DNA from: Apophysomyces variabilis
Taxonomy: Eukaryota > Mucoromycota > Mucoromycetes > Mucorales > Mucoraceae
Reading direction: 5' to 3'
NCBI GenBank assembly: GCA_002749535.1
Contig: MZZL01000408.1
Location: 1,107,465 to 1,171,464 of the forward strand
Length of the DNA: 64,000 nucleotides
Below, piece after piece: positions 1 to 12,915 of this stretch. The notes beneath the pieces were generated by a model that saw nothing but the letters and a program-made list of their open reading frames with translations, did no database searches and was not told where the DNA came from. Position numbers and translations under genes: made by a program. The stretch's first letter is position 1, and every line of letters begins with the position of its first letter.

Positions 1-3000
1 CTAGCGGAGTTCGCATTTACATCAATTCCTGGTATGGCGCGGGCGGCGGTTTAGGAAACGTGCAGATTTTCCAATCAGGTAAAAAAAGCTTACTGAAGCA
101 TGCATGTTTGGAAACTTACAAACAACAATTGGCGCTATCACTAGATATCGCATTACATGCTCATGTCGGAAACGTTAATCCACTGTGTTCTCCCGCACCA
201 ACAGCATCCACTACTATTGTAGGCAATTGGCAGGAAAAATTTGTCTATGGATCATACCAAAATTTCCTGACAACTACTTTCCCCGCTTCCGAAATAAGGT
301 CAAATAACGCATCGATTACATATACACCGTAAGAAATTTAATGGTTTTTCGTTAATATTTTGCTGACCTGCGGCAATCTCTTTTCTCAGATATATCCCAG
401 CACAAGGACAGTACAGTGTATACACAAACACCCCTGGTTGTGTCGGTAGTAGTTCCTGCGATGAGCGCGTACAGATCGAATTGATTATGGAGTTTTCCCC
501 CGGGAACAGCACCTCTGTTGTGGTTGATCAAAAAGTCACAGAAGATAGAACGACTCTCATATACAGCGGATTCATATCCTCAACTTCTGCAACATTTCAG
601 CCAAAAGTCATATTACGAACAGCATCTAATTCCACACTGCCTGCCAGTAACACTGTTAGCATTGTTGCAGATTCTCTTCAATTCATCCGAAATGGCACTG
701 GATCAACGTTGATAAGCATCCTTGAGTATAGTCCATACAACATGACGAGAAACATTCAACCGGCCTGGCGACCGCTTGCACGTAAGGGTGAAAAAAAGAC
801 GCAGTATTTATTCTTATGACATGTATTTAGAACAATTGATGCCTGGGGCAATTGTAAGCTCCATTGAAGCTGCTGCCGGTGATATACTTTATATTGGAGG
901 ACAGTTCATCGGGGCAAATAACAGCTATCGCAATGTTGTTTCCTTCGATTATAATACGGATGGAGGACGTCTTGTTGCGCTTAGTAACAGCGGGATCGAG
1001 GGAAATGTTACAGCCCTAAAACAAGTGGGATCAAGTAAGAAATGCATCCGTAGACTATTGTCAAAACATCTTACATTTGTGGTAATAGAGCTGTTTGTCG
1101 GCGGTGCATTTAATCGTACAGTTGCCGACAATGGCTTATCGTTAAATAATGTTGCTTGTTATAATATCGATCAGCAAAGCTGGTCTTCATTGGGGAGGGT
1201 ATGGTTGCATAACACATATGTTTGTCTAACTCTTATGGTTGCCATGTAGGGCGTTGATGGACCTGTAGAGAATATCATGGTATCCTCAGCGAACAACACA
1301 GTAACCTTTTCTGGTACAATGAAGCATGTGCTGCTTGATAGTGGCACTGGTCAAGCTGCTGTCGGTAATGCCATATGGGACGTTGATACCAACGAGTGGA
1401 CCAACAGGCGTTCACTCGTTGTAGGGAGCCTCGTTTCAACGTACCAAATTGACACGAAAACCAGTGTCCTGACTGGACGGATGATTGGTGCTCAGACATA
1501 TCGTGCTGATGGAGCAGCTACTTTAGATACTCAAAATATTTGGTCACCATACCTTTTCAATGGAAGTGAATATGGCGTCATCAACACAGGATTATTTTGG
1601 CATGATACTTCCATGGGACAAAACAAAACAGTAATTGTTGTTGGTGGACGTTTCCAAATCGGGAATATCAGCAACCTTGCAATGTACAAGGATGGCTCTT
1701 GGCACGGAATCGGAAATTTACAGGGTGAAGTGAAGGCGCTTGCTGTTTTGAATAACCAGCTTTATATCGGAGGTCAATTCACTGGATCATTATTGACAAG
1801 CAAGCCGGAGAGTTTTGCTATCTATGATCTTGCAGAGAACAGCAGCATCGATGTTGTCGGCGTCCATGGTTAGTGCTAACCTATAAAGAAAATGCAAACT
1901 CATTGAATTGTAGATGCGAATCATCAACCGGGACTTATCAATGTCATAAAAATACAAGATGATGGTCAACGGGTATATATAGGCGGAAACTTCTCCTCAG
2001 TCGGTTCGTTGGATTGTGGATCTGTTTGTGCCTTTGACACGAGATCACGTCAATGGGATAGGGTAGCTCAAGGACTTGATGGAACTGTATACGCACTCAC
2101 AGTAACTGGCGACCGAATCTTAGCCGTGGGTGATCTGAACGTAAACGGGCAGGCTGCGTACATTGCACAACTTAACAGCAGAGGCGTTTGGGCAACGTCA
2201 TTAGCAAGGAATACTGGTGTCAAAGGCATTCCCACAGCTGCGTTGGATGCCCCTGGTCAGACCATTATCGCAGGAAGGTAAGTGAACCGTATTATACATA
2301 GCAGGCGATTGATGTGTATACTTTGCAGTAATGGTACGTCAGCTTACCTTGGGATGTGGGATGGCCAGAGTTATACTAGCCTAGGTAAGACACCCCTATC
2401 TTCCTGTTTATGCATTTTTAATTTTTCGAAATAGGGTCAAAGCTCGGTCCTTTAAGCGAAATAAGTCAGCTTCTATTCGTTCCTCTTGATTCAGCAAGCA
2501 ATGACTTCTCGCTTCATCAGTTTCCGGCGCATTCCGATGATATATTACTGGTTATGGGTAGCTTGAACATTGAGCCATTTGGTAATGTCAGCGCTGCTTT
2601 GTTTGATGGTGAATCGTGGTATCCCTATATGTTAGCCACAAAGATTGATGGCATGCCTGGGTCAATACGTCAAATTTTTCATGAGTCTGCCTGCTGCACT
2701 GTCATTGACATTAACCGTAAGCCATTGATTCTATGTTCGTTTTTATTTACAATAGACTAGGTTATTTACCTGTTCCTGCTGTGATTCTAATATCCATCGC
2801 CATTTCACTGGGGCTAATTTTTGCCTTGATCGCTGCTGGCTTCCTTATCATTTACATCAGGCGCCGGTATACTCAAGAAGACGTACCAGAGGCGATGCCG
2901 CCATGGGTTCCCAACCGCCAAGCATCCAGTCTGATTGCTATGTTGGATGCTGCTCAAGTGGGTGCACTGGGCGTTGCAGACGAAGTGAAAGAGAAAGGGC

Positions 3001-3403
3001 ATGCATCGTCCATCACTTCCCCTGGACACCCTGATTCTGTCTTAGATATGGCCGATCATCATCTTGGTTATTTGGGCGCAGTTACACCAGTGGCGTTTGG
3101 ACCATTACTGGCTGCGGCAGTATCTGGAAGGAATGCTGGAGTTGCGAGCGAAGAGAACCCCCACCTATATTACGCTAAATACGCGTTTGAAGCAAAAGAA
3201 TACGGTGAACTTGGGTTTGATGCAAACGAAGCTATTGTCGTAATTGATACTAGCGACAGCGTTTGGTGGATGGGATACAAGGATAACGGTAAGTCTTAAT
3301 GAAGGAAGAAGAGAAGAAAATACTAATAAAATGAGCAGGGCAAGGAACTGCCATGTCAGGCTTGTTCCCGAGCAATTATGTGACAGACACTAAATACACT
3401 TAG
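1..3403 (+). CDS. RAX2: RAX2-like cortical polarity protein with C-terminal SH3 domain (5' truncated by window)
   Basis: The 5' end lies outside the window; the stop is TAG at 3401-3403. About nine exons can be joined with GT-AG introns (for example near 329-389, 783-830 and 3289-3338). The long extracellular part has beta-propeller-like repeats such as DILYIGGQFIGANN and NNQLYIGGQFTGS, with many N-x-S/T sequons, as in Rax2 bud-site markers. A single transmembrane helix lies near 2775-2870 (VILISIAISLGLIFALIAAG), followed by basic IRRRY and a cytoplasmic tail. The tail ends in an SH3 domain (about 3165-3395): YYAKYAFEAKEYGELGFDA, then VWWMGY, then GLFPSNYV. Rax2 marks the cell cortex and works with polarity factors in yeasts; an SH3 tail would allow direct binding to proline-rich partners, which is inference. 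The repeats and TM make the family call fairly safe. Orthology to yeast RAX2 itself is less certain. Confidence 0.8.
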
Positions 3404-3846
3404 AGAACCGATACCCAACCTACTAGTACTATCCACTTATACTGTTTATTGAAACATATGAAGCATTCAAACATACCAAAAGCAATTGCAAGTTTTACAT
3501 AATGAAAATTTCTCATGTCTTTTCAACATTTTACTCTCTCGTCAGTCTGAAAGGATTTTGCGACAACTTTCTGGATTAAGTCCACTTAGTAGCACAAACC
3601 AGCGTTTAACAACCATGTATGATGGCTTGGACTGACCAGCTCAAAACATGCCCTTTTGTTGCCTTTACTCTCGTATATCAGACAGTACGTATCTCCGACC
3701 TTTTAGCCCCGTTCAGGCGATGCTATTACATATAGAAAGGAAATGCACCCTAGCTTTTCAAAATTTTCTATTGAATATAGAAAAAATAAAATTTATCCAT
3801 TCAACACGTATTGCTTTATCGTGGGGAGGTGAAGCAAATTTTAGGA
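3404..3846. other. Convergent intergenic region
   Basis: This stretch separates the 3' ends of the RAX2-like gene and the PRPF38B-like gene. It is AT-rich and probably holds both 3' UTRs and polyadenylation signals. No gene or repeat was recognised. Confidence 0.6.
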
Positions 3847-5075
3847 TCAGCGACCATATCTTTCTCTACGTCCACTTTGACGGTCCCGTGATCTGGAACG
3901 CGAACGGCGTCGCCCATATCGAGGACTGGGACTCCGTCTTCTACTTCGTCTGTAATCATCAGCTGAACTGTCATATCGCCTGCTCCTTTCCCTGGATAAG
4001 CTGCGATCGTGATATCTGTCACGTCTTCCTGGACTTCTACTGCGGGATCGATCTCGGTAACGTCGCTGTGACCTATAATCGTCCCGCTCGTCGCCCTCAC
4101 GTCGTCCTCGATTATTTTCTTCTGCCCTACGTACAGAGTTCATTACCACACTTCTCATTATGAAATTTTAACTTACTGATACTTGCGCGCCTCACGATCA
4201 TAATCTGCGAGTTTCTGCGCCAGATCTCTTGCAATTGGGACTGGTATACGTGGAAGCATCGTACCTTGATACTTCTGTTCAGTTATTAACATGCGCACCA
4301 ATTTACCGATAGTTCTATGACCAAATCCGCGGTTATTTCCAAATCGTGTTCTGTTCTGTTTTATGTTCCATACATACGACTTTTGCGGTTTTGGTCCACC
4401 AGTCAAATCAATTTCTTCTGGATCATCCAGATAATAGGAAAACCAATCCCAAAGCTGGGCAGGTGCACAAACATAACGAAGATAAATAAATCCAATAGCT
4501 CGAATATAACTGTATCATAACTGTTATCTTCTTATTTCTGCCTTTTTCTTTTGCCTTACGGAGAATCAGTGTGGTCGATTAAATTCTCGACTTGTCTGAC
4601 GGTCAGCCGAAGCGTCCAAAGCTTATACAAGCAACAGAAAGCTGTAGAAGGATTGGTGCCTCTTAGAAAAGGAGCTATAGAAAAGGTTAGTACAGTATTT
4701 AGCGAGCATGGTGATAACTAAGAAAGAAAGCAATACTTGCATAGATTATAAACTGTGTATCACATAAATAGAGTACAAGATATAAGTAAATAGTGTCAGT
4801 TCACAATTAAAACTAGCAGTGCCTTCCCCTCGACAAACCTTTCATTAAGGAGAAGAGCAGCAGTACCTTCGTTGTAAATCTCATCTACAATTTCGTGAAA
4901 TGTCTTCTTTTCGCTGAAGATGGGTCAGGTTCATAGCAGTATGTGGATGATTTACTTACTATAACGATTTAAAATACGGAGAAGCCAAAATATTCTGATA
5001 TATAATAGCATTCATGTTCATGGTAGCTTCGTTCCCCCATGTTTCAAGCTTGTTAGAAGGATCTTTATTGCTCAT
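3847..5075 (-). CDS. PRPF38B: PRP38-family pre-mRNA splicing factor (PRPF38B-like) with RS tail
   Basis: Translation starts at ATG 5075 with MSNKDPSNKLETWGNE; the aligned exons follow human PRPF38B closely as I recall it. Exon 1 ends ILASPYFKSLY. Next come EKKTFHEIVDEIYNE (about 4873-4918), then TAFCCLYKLWTLRLTVRQ (about 4570-4660), then YIRAIGFIYLRYVCAPAQLW and a domain end with GTMLPRIPVPIARDLA (about 4173-4505). A final intron of about 50 bp joins to an arginine-serine tail containing RDRSRSRSPGRRDR. PRP38 proteins join the spliceosome at B-complex activation in the nucleus, and the RS tail is typical of the B-type paralogue. The start is chosen because MSNKDPSNKLETWGNE leads directly into the conserved WGNExTMN motif. 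The predicted length is about 300 residues. All junctions are ordinary GT-AG. Confidence 0.9.
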
Positions 5076-6480
5076 CGTTTGATGAAAGGTATGGAAACAG
5101 AGAGATTTTGCGATGAATATTACCTATGGCCAGTGCTAGCAGTCACTCAAGGTCCGGCGGTTCGGATACGGACTAGAAAAGCTCACTTGACGCTTCCGGG
5201 GAGGCACATTGTCAACTTTATCAAAGAAATACATCTCTATATCTTCTGAAGTCAACAAAGAACAATTGGCCCAAGCGGCCTGGAAGTCAATCTGGATAAT
5301 GTTAAAGAGTTTCTGCTCAGCGAAAGAAGGAGTTCTTGGGAGACGTTGGGGAAAATCCAATTTGTACACCGAGATATTCAGCGTTTATCTAAACACCGTT
5401 TCGGACATGTTTCCTTCTCTGACAATATTAGTCTCAATGTGGCTACAGTTACCAGGGATGGGTAGGGGATAAGCACCGATATAAATAGTGGTCAATGGTA
5501 GAAACGAATGCAGGTAAGTTCACACCTGCTTATCGAAAAAAAAAAACCAAAACAAAACAAAAAAAAAGATTAATAAACGCATGGTGGACAGCAACAAATT
5601 TCTACAGGTGATGTGCTATTATCTCTTATGCTATCCTCAGACCAAACAGTGGTATCGGGACACGGAAGACAGAAAGCATGGCTTCTCTATCTAAAATTAG
5701 GTAACTGAGTGCACAGTCTAGTGATTATGTTAGCTGAACCGCTTGTTCGTAAACGAATACGCCAATGGCATTACGAAATAAGGATAAATCCAGAGCTAGT
5801 CGTGTTTTGGCTTTCTTTCTGGTAGTTGAATCGTCTTGTTATTGTACCTCACCATGGTTGCGCTTGGCAAGACAAGCAATATTCCATACTGTCTCTTGTT
5901 GATCTTAAAACACTTTGCAGATTATACTTCCCTTGAGTAAATACAATTTTCTTGTCATTAAGTGAAAAGCGCTTATCTAGACAGGTTCATGTGTGATCTA
6001 TGGCTCAATCCAGCTTACAAATCTCTAAACTAGCTATAAACGTCAATATATCCTTTGTATTCCTTTCTCTAGGGCTTATTATGTATCAAAAACTTTAGGC
6101 ACTATCATTGGCATTCCTGCCTTAAACCTCAAGACACCTTTGCTAGCCCAACCAATTGCTTGCTTTGAGATTATATACAGCATTCCAATCCAAAATCATC
6201 CAGGTAGGATAATTTTCAAAAATTGGTACACCAGAAGCTTTTTTCGCCTTTCATATGTACAAGTATGAAAGGAAAGAAAATGTGTAAAAGGCCAATAACG
6301 ATGAAGTTCAGTTTCCATAGCCCTTCAAGGATGACGAAGCTTCCATTGCGGTCAAGTCATTGTTTCGGGAGGCATCTATAGCTTCTATCGCATAAAAGTT
6401 TAACGATGAGCATGCGTGAAATACACCAATGAAAGACGATGACATTCAATATATTGCATGAGGATTCGCACCTATTATAG
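5076..6480. other. Upstream region of PRPF38B-like gene, no supported gene
   Basis: The region should contain the PRPF38B-like promoter. A 77-codon minus-strand ORF at 5136-5369 is open but has no recognisable domain and is broken by a stop just upstream, so it is not called. An A-rich tract with short CAAAA units lies near 5537-5570. The right side may hold unrecognised 5' debris of the LINE remnant that starts near 6481. Confidence 0.5.
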
Positions 6481-7640
6481 ATGGCAGCTCATCACAAATC
6501 TGAAGTCTGTAGGAATGAAAGTTGCGTTAATTTTCAACGTTCTGCGAAAAAAAATAGGAATTCTTCACAAAGTTCGAGTTCACTACGGGCATATAGAACA
6601 TCCCGCCGCGCAACCTGCAGTCCTGCTCCGTACTTACATGATGATGATCACCGTCTGGCCCATCCGTTTCAAATAGAAACCGTTCGTTCCGCTATGATGT
6701 CAGCACCTGCTCGTAAGGCACTAGGGGTCGACCATATCCATACCAAAACCCTTAGGTTTTCGGCTGTTATCGTAACTCCGATTTTAGCGGACCTATTCAC
6801 CCATTGTTGGCGATGGGCTACCACATCGTTGCTTGACGGAGTGCTCAAGTTGCTCCTCTTTATAAGAAAGGTTCATTGTCTGACATATCAATCTCATAAG
6901 TGTTTCTTATGACGGTTCTGGAATATTGCTTCGAACCGCTGCTCACTGATGCAGTACAAGGTATTTTCCAGGCAATTGCCTGTCACCCTGGGTCAAGCTC
7001 TGTGTTCGCATGAATTGTGTAACCTGCATAAGCGGACTAGGGTCTGGTATTCCTCCTCGTGTTCCTGGATATCATAATCTGCATACGATAAAGTTGATGG
7101 TGATATAATCTGACAAGCTTCATCTGCTTCTAATTCTCCCTCATCCTTGGTCAAGTTACTGAAAGATCCGTTTGATCATATACCTGCAAAGTTTTATTAT
7201 TCAGCGAAGTCTCACCCTGTTCCAGCCCATTTACTGGAGTTTTACAAGGTTCTATTCTTTCCCCCATTTCTACATTCATTTATAAATACCCTTCCTATGC
7301 AACTTTATGCCATCGAAACAACTTTCTTTTCTTCACAACTTCCCCATCTCCAACTCGCAAGTAGTCGCTTGAGTATCAATGATCGATTGATCAACCGCTT
7401 GCTATATGCCAATGACGTCGTATCCGTGAATGCCACTAAAGCTTACCAGCGCTTATGACGAACTGTGAACACCATAGGTACTAAAATGGGGTCCTCGTGG
7501 AACCTTATTAAATGCGCCCTGCTTTGCTGCACATTTGCTAATGACGCCAACTTGACTCCTTTAATTTTGCACGGTACTGCAGTCCCGGAAATCACTTAGC
7601 TCAATTATGGTGGGATGCCTTTCAAAACCTCACACAGGAT
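6481..7640 (+). mobile_element. Decayed non-LTR (LINE) reverse transcriptase
   Basis: Several in-order blocks of a non-LTR reverse transcriptase can be read, but in different frames and interrupted by stops. Block 1 (about 6670-6850) is VRSAMMSAPARKALGVDHI, matching the A(P/R)xxKAPGVDH signature. Block 2 (about 6856-6960) is LYKKGSLSDISIS followed by VLEYCFEPLL. Block 3 (about 7195-7300) is SAKSHPVPAH leading to LHSFINTLP. Block 4 (about 7395-7425) is LLYANDVV, the F/YxDD catalytic box with its first Asp changed to Asn. Block 5 (about 7560-7630) is LILHGTAVPEI then LNYGGMPFKTS. No endonuclease domain, poly-A tail or target-site duplication was identified. The copy is clearly inactive. The limits are approximate, and flanking sequence to about 8100 may also be derived from it. 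Confidence 0.8.
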
Positions 7641-8154
7641 GGATGCATAGCAATAAACAGGCAAACGAACAACTAACTTGAACCCATTATCCGAGTATCA
7701 ACTATCTTTTTTAACTTCATTCATGGATATCGGCATTGCTATAGTTGAACAATGGAGCTATCCACTTTACCGCTATTATTAATGCATGGATACTCATGCC
7801 GCTTTTCAATATATGTCAGTCAATCAGCACTTGTGACAAATGTGTTCCACTGTCTAGTTGCTATTTCCTTGAAATATGGTGTACCTCAAATTTGACGTCA
7901 CAAATCAATTACGGACGCAAAGCTCTACTTAGTTAAATATATCCAAAGTTGGTAGAATTATGGATGTGGGCTACAGTGCGTCGAAAACAGGATACTACTG
8001 ATAAGCGCTCTCTACTGTGATACACTTTTAGGCCACCAAAGTTGTGGCATAGCTATGTACGGGGCAGAATAACTTGTATGCTGTTTATCTCCAGGTTTTC
8101 TAACTAAAATACATGGAATAAGTTGTTCCGGCTTTATTGCCGAGGTATTTTTCT
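7641..8154. other. Sequence between the LINE remnant and TRS130
   Basis: No gene is supported here. Short ORFs are interrupted and resemble noncoding or decayed element sequence. The right edge should contain the TRS130 3' UTR. Confidence 0.5.
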
Positions 8155-11100
8155 CTACGCCGCTGCTTCCTCCATCACCTCCCTTAAAAGGCTTCGACCG
8201 CTATATTGAGAGGAATCAGGAGATGCTACCGGCCGGTCAGGGCTCTGTACGTAAGATGACTGTAAAAATCTTTGCTGCTGTTCCACAAAGAATGTCGCGG
8301 TTTTTGACTTTGGTTTCACGAGTACTTGCTGTGCATTATTGGTATAAACAGTGGAAGCAAAGACATTGGGTGATACAGCCGACACTCGTACAGCAGGCAA
8401 GAGTAAGTTCCCTGTTTTCAGTGGTACCAAGCTCAGAGGAAATTCCATCACTTCACCAGGCTGGATCGATTACAGAAGTTAAGAGTTTCTTTCAGAGAGC
8501 TCTTTGTTCTGTTTGACCTTACCTTGGATTTGAATCTTAGTCTTCTCTTTCCAGCCAGGAGCCAATTGTCGTAATCCACGTCTACGTCGTAATAGAAATC
8601 TTCGTATAGCCCATCTTCAGAATGATCTTCTGTCCAGTAAGTCGATCTTTTAATACGGAGAACGCATGGGCATGCATCCGAGACGAGAACGTCATTGCCT
8701 GCGGAAAATGAGAGTTCTGCAGTATGTAGCACCTAATAACACGTACTGGTTCATTGTACTGCTTTCCGGAAGAGCCAACCTACCTTATGCGTTGGTATAT
8801 CTAATGGAAAGGAGACGGCACTGACTACCGGTCCCGGACAACGCTCTTTGATCGTTTTTATAGTTATTGCTTCATGTTCCTAGTAAGCAGGTGTAAGCTT
8901 GCGATTTCCTAGACTCGTATTACCTCAAAAAATTCTTCTATGAGGTCCAGTAGCTGCACTTTTGTCTTTAGATCTCGATGAAGAAGGAATGATTCGCATA
9001 ACTCAGCATCAAAGTCATCCAAATGAACCACATCCATCAGGCCATAGCTTGTATAATCCACAGATGATAGAAATGCCTCTCTCATCTTAGTGAAAACGTA
9101 GCGGAAATGTTGCCCAAGCTTATGTTCTTCCAGTTTGCTTTTGAGCATCGCACCCACACTTGCTTCCACCTCTACAGCTCGTTTAGTTTTTACCCAAGGA
9201 ACTCACGGTTTTACCATCTTTAAGGGTACGATATTGTACGTCAAAGTGAATTTTGGATTGAAGCTGATCTAAGTCTGAAGACAGGTTACAGACGTTGAAA
9301 TACTCCTATAACTCTTATGTTACCTTGTTTGTCAGATGTACGTCTCACTAGCCTATAAACAAAGGTCGATGTTTGCTTTGGAAACAGCGTCTGAAGTAAG
9401 ATGAAGTAATTGAGTAATCAGTAGCATGCAGCAATTGCTTACAATATCCCATTGTTCCACCGATGGCTGACTCTCCACCACGTAAGCTTTAGATGGTTGT
9501 ATATTGGATCTGAGGATGCGTACTGGAAGATCACCGTTGCAAGACAATTCTACTTTTAGGAAAATACTGTAATTGTATGAAATTAGAAAAAAAAAGGCGG
9601 TAAATTGCAGACAGTTTTACCAAGTTTCTCGGAAAATACTGGACTCGGTTACCATCAAAGGTACCGTTACATGCACAAAATCTGCGCAAGTAAATTTGCG
9701 CTCATGTCCCCCCGTCATGTAGCTAATGTTCGTTTTTACCTAGTATGATCATTTTCTGTATGAGCGCTCATCCAGAAGTTTCTTAGACTGTACCCTGTAT
9801 TCAAATTCTGTGTAAGGTCCTTCGTATACAACGAACAGTTCTATTGTATGGTCAGCTCCACAATCAGGGAGAATAATCTCTCCAGTTTCAAGTATGTCCA
9901 ATTCAGTGTTCCTAGCGACGCCCGCTTCAGGTAAGGTTAATTTCCAACCACGAAGCTACTGTTGTTAGATATACCTGCATCCGTAATTATTGCGTCCACT
10001 TGTCCTGTTTTCACTATTTCAAGTCCTTCTGTTTGGGATTCTAGTGACAATTTCCCTTCTGAGATTGGAGTGCTGCCTGTTTCGACACAAACAGCAAATC
10101 TTTGGCTACGACCGAGACAAACTAGGTCAAATTACTTGTGAATAACAGTAATAGCAAAACATATGCATCCGTTTACTTTCACGAGGCTGGGACACCGTAG
10201 CCCGAAGCTGTTTCACATCTTGGTTCAAACGAACAACGCGTTTTTTTTGACCAGCCCGCATGAAATTGTGTGAAAATACTAGCTTCCCGATCTGCATCTC
10301 GCATGTCTCTACCACGTAGTTTCCTGAGGTAGATGTCTTTACCATTTATTTAGAACAAAGGACAAGCTAGAACAATTCTTCTTACCTGGCTTGTCAAATG
10401 AAACGTATTCTTCCCGGGATTCAGCACTTGATCCTCAATGACAAACCAGATTTGTTCAGGATCATTCCCGACAAGGCGCAAAGACAGCCTGTCATAATGC
10501 AAACTCTATACACCCGTCAATTACAATACCTCTTATATATCTTTTACCTTTGGAAGGTGATTCTCAATGCATATTTCTACGCTTGTGCTTTCTACGAGTG
10601 CTGGGTCGTCAATGATTGATATCACAGCAATAGAAAACATTGGAAGAAACGAGCGTTGAATAGCTGTAGTTCTCGGTAAGTATGCGGTATAAATTGATAT
10701 GTCATACCCTTGTCAAGACGAGCCACGTTTGACACAAGTTCATCCGTATAATGCTCAGCATCATCCGAAGACAAGCATTCAGCATTCTTCAGCAATGCTA
10801 AAACAGATTCTACATATGTAAATAACGACATGGTCAAAGAAAATATAACTGTGTGTAATGCATAAAGACGACATAGCTCCGCATTAAAAAAGGATATTGA
10901 TCGGTTTTCCCAAGGAGTTTCTGGGAATCAGCACACTTGATCAAGAGGCTGTTTTCTATTGAACTCCATTCTTGTTCGCCATAACGCCAGATCATTGATT
11001 CGAATATTCGAACAGCTTCATCATATTTTTCTCTAACACTGATATTCTGGGTTACTTAAAGCCAATGATAGGACTACTTACTATTTCAATGCAGCGATGT

Positions 11101-12915
11101 CCCCATGCACTGTTAGGGCTGCTCGGGATCGTGAACTAGCGTCATAGCTTTTAATTGATCGGGTACTCAACGCCTATATCGGAATTAGTGCTGTGTTTGT
11201 TATGCAAAACTGGCATACCATATACATCTTATCAAATGCTTCCACTGAACTAATTGCTTCGACAAGTTTTTGATTCGTGATTTGACCTTTAGGGGCATTT
11301 ACATTATCTACAGATGGTGAACCTTTCTTCGAAACGTCCAAATAAATCGAGAATGGCGCTGTATTTGGTAGATGTCCATGTTTAGCACCCAGTTTGTCAA
11401 GCTTGATAAATGCATGTTAAGAAATTAAATCAACTCGTGTATATGACGTACTTGTCTTCGAGCTGTTAGTAATAGATCAGCCTTGACAGCATTATATCGG
11501 CTTGTAAATGTCGGATCCGTTGCACTCAAGTGTGCATAATGTGGCTCGCATTCATTGACGACGTTCATACAAGCAGAGAACACCCAGGATTCTGCGAAGT
11601 TTTCTATGAGATGATCCTAAAATGCATGTAAATGATTTGAATCAAAAAAAAAAATAACTAAACAGACCTGATTTTCACGAATAGAGGTTATAAAGCTAGT
11701 TATGAACAGCTGTGCACGTGTGCAAACTTCAATAATTCGTTGTAGCTTCAATAGCATTCGGCATTGCCTTGCAAATAGGTAACTTCGAAAGTCAAAGACG
11801 GAAATGACATTCTTGGTAATCAAGTCCCGATAATCCTTTCGTTTGAAATCCAAGATATTACCACTGTCATCCCCTGCGTCGGCTCCTCCAAAATGCCCAA
11901 ACCATGCCAATGCCTTGTCTATGAGTGGTTCAGTTCAAATCCTGTGTGCGTGATGCTCACCCCTTAACACCTGAAAAAAAGACGCCTCGAGTTCATCATA
12001 CTGAATCAGGGCCTCCTCGTATAACGTCATAATTTCAAACGCTTGCGCTAAACCCTCCTAAATGAAAATATATAGCTCTTAAGCCTTCCCCTATCTCAAC
12101 ACGGTCGATTCCACCAACCTTCAAGATAAAAAATGTACAGTAATTCCACCCTGGCATATGTCTTTGCATGTCCAAACGACGAGTATCCTCCTGAATCTGA
12201 AGCACCTGCATGTCAAAACTGGATAGTATGGAATCTTTCATTTTCTCGACAAAGCCCGCCCATAGATCAGAACCTGGGCCATCAGGATCATGAATACGAA
12301 TGTAAACACATCTAGATAGATCAGGGTCAATGCTCAGATTTGACTGACGAACGATACCTTTCTTGCTTCCCCTGACTAAAGTCCATTCGGATTTTATCAT
12401 AGACGGATGTCTTTAAGCCCAAGTAATTGTTTGATCTCTTGGCGTCCTGTCCAGCGACGTATACAATCAACCATTCTTGATTTTTCTTCGTCATAATAAG
12501 GTCAACCCATTGGCGAATCTGTTTTCTAACTTTATTCTTGTAGATTTCATTATCCTATTCGTTATCGAAAGTGAGTCCAAGTTGACAGGTAGGGAAAAGG
12601 GACTCACGTCGCAGGCCACAAAGTACAAATTCAGGTACGTCGCTTGCATAATAGAGAGCGGTTGTGGCGTTTGTTCAAAGTTGAACCGTTTGAGGTCAAC
12701 TTCAAGTGATTGGATAAATCGCTCCGAGCGTTGGCTGGAAGATTGCCATTTCAGGTTCTTTAGTGGCAACCGAGAAGACAAATCGTCAGCAATCAAAGGC
12801 CATACACCATACTCGTCGCAGTCTTATGTTTAAACGTAGAGTATGTTCTGTTAGCCCATAGAAGCACCGGTTCCTTCTACCCACAAGTTACGGTTACTTT
12901 TCTGCCGCTCATCAT
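8155..12915 (-). CDS. TRS130: TRAPP II complex subunit TRS130/TRAPPC10
   Basis: The gene starts at ATG 12915 (or 12912) with MMSGRKVTVTY; an intron then leads to CDEYGVWPLIADDL and SSRLPLKNLKW. The N-terminal half matches TRAPPC10: RCVYIRIHDPDGPGSDLW (about 12300), MPGWNYCTFFI (about 12140), YDELEASFF (about 11990) and VFDFRSYLFARQCRMLLKL (about 11750). The C-terminal exons (8155-8732) are beta-rich, as in the family, with FPLSLVPLKTGNLLLPAVRV near 8400. TRAPP II activates Ypt31/Rab11-type GTPases at the late Golgi, with Trs120 and Trs65 partners. The predicted protein is roughly 1,200 residues in more than a dozen exons, a normal length for the family. The stop is TAG at 8155-8157. Individual middle exons (9,170-11,600) are less certain than the two ends. 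It is divergent from CUL4. Confidence 0.9.

Noticed and set aside
3816..4163. ORFs on both strands over the PRPF38B RS-rich tail
   Set aside because: They are shadows of the repetitive Arg-Ser codons. The spliced frame ending at 3847 fits the family.
5136..5369. 77-codon minus-strand ORF upstream of PRPF38B, containing KRQVSF
   Set aside because: It has no recognisable domain, a stop lies directly upstream, and no splice site gives a convincing longer protein.
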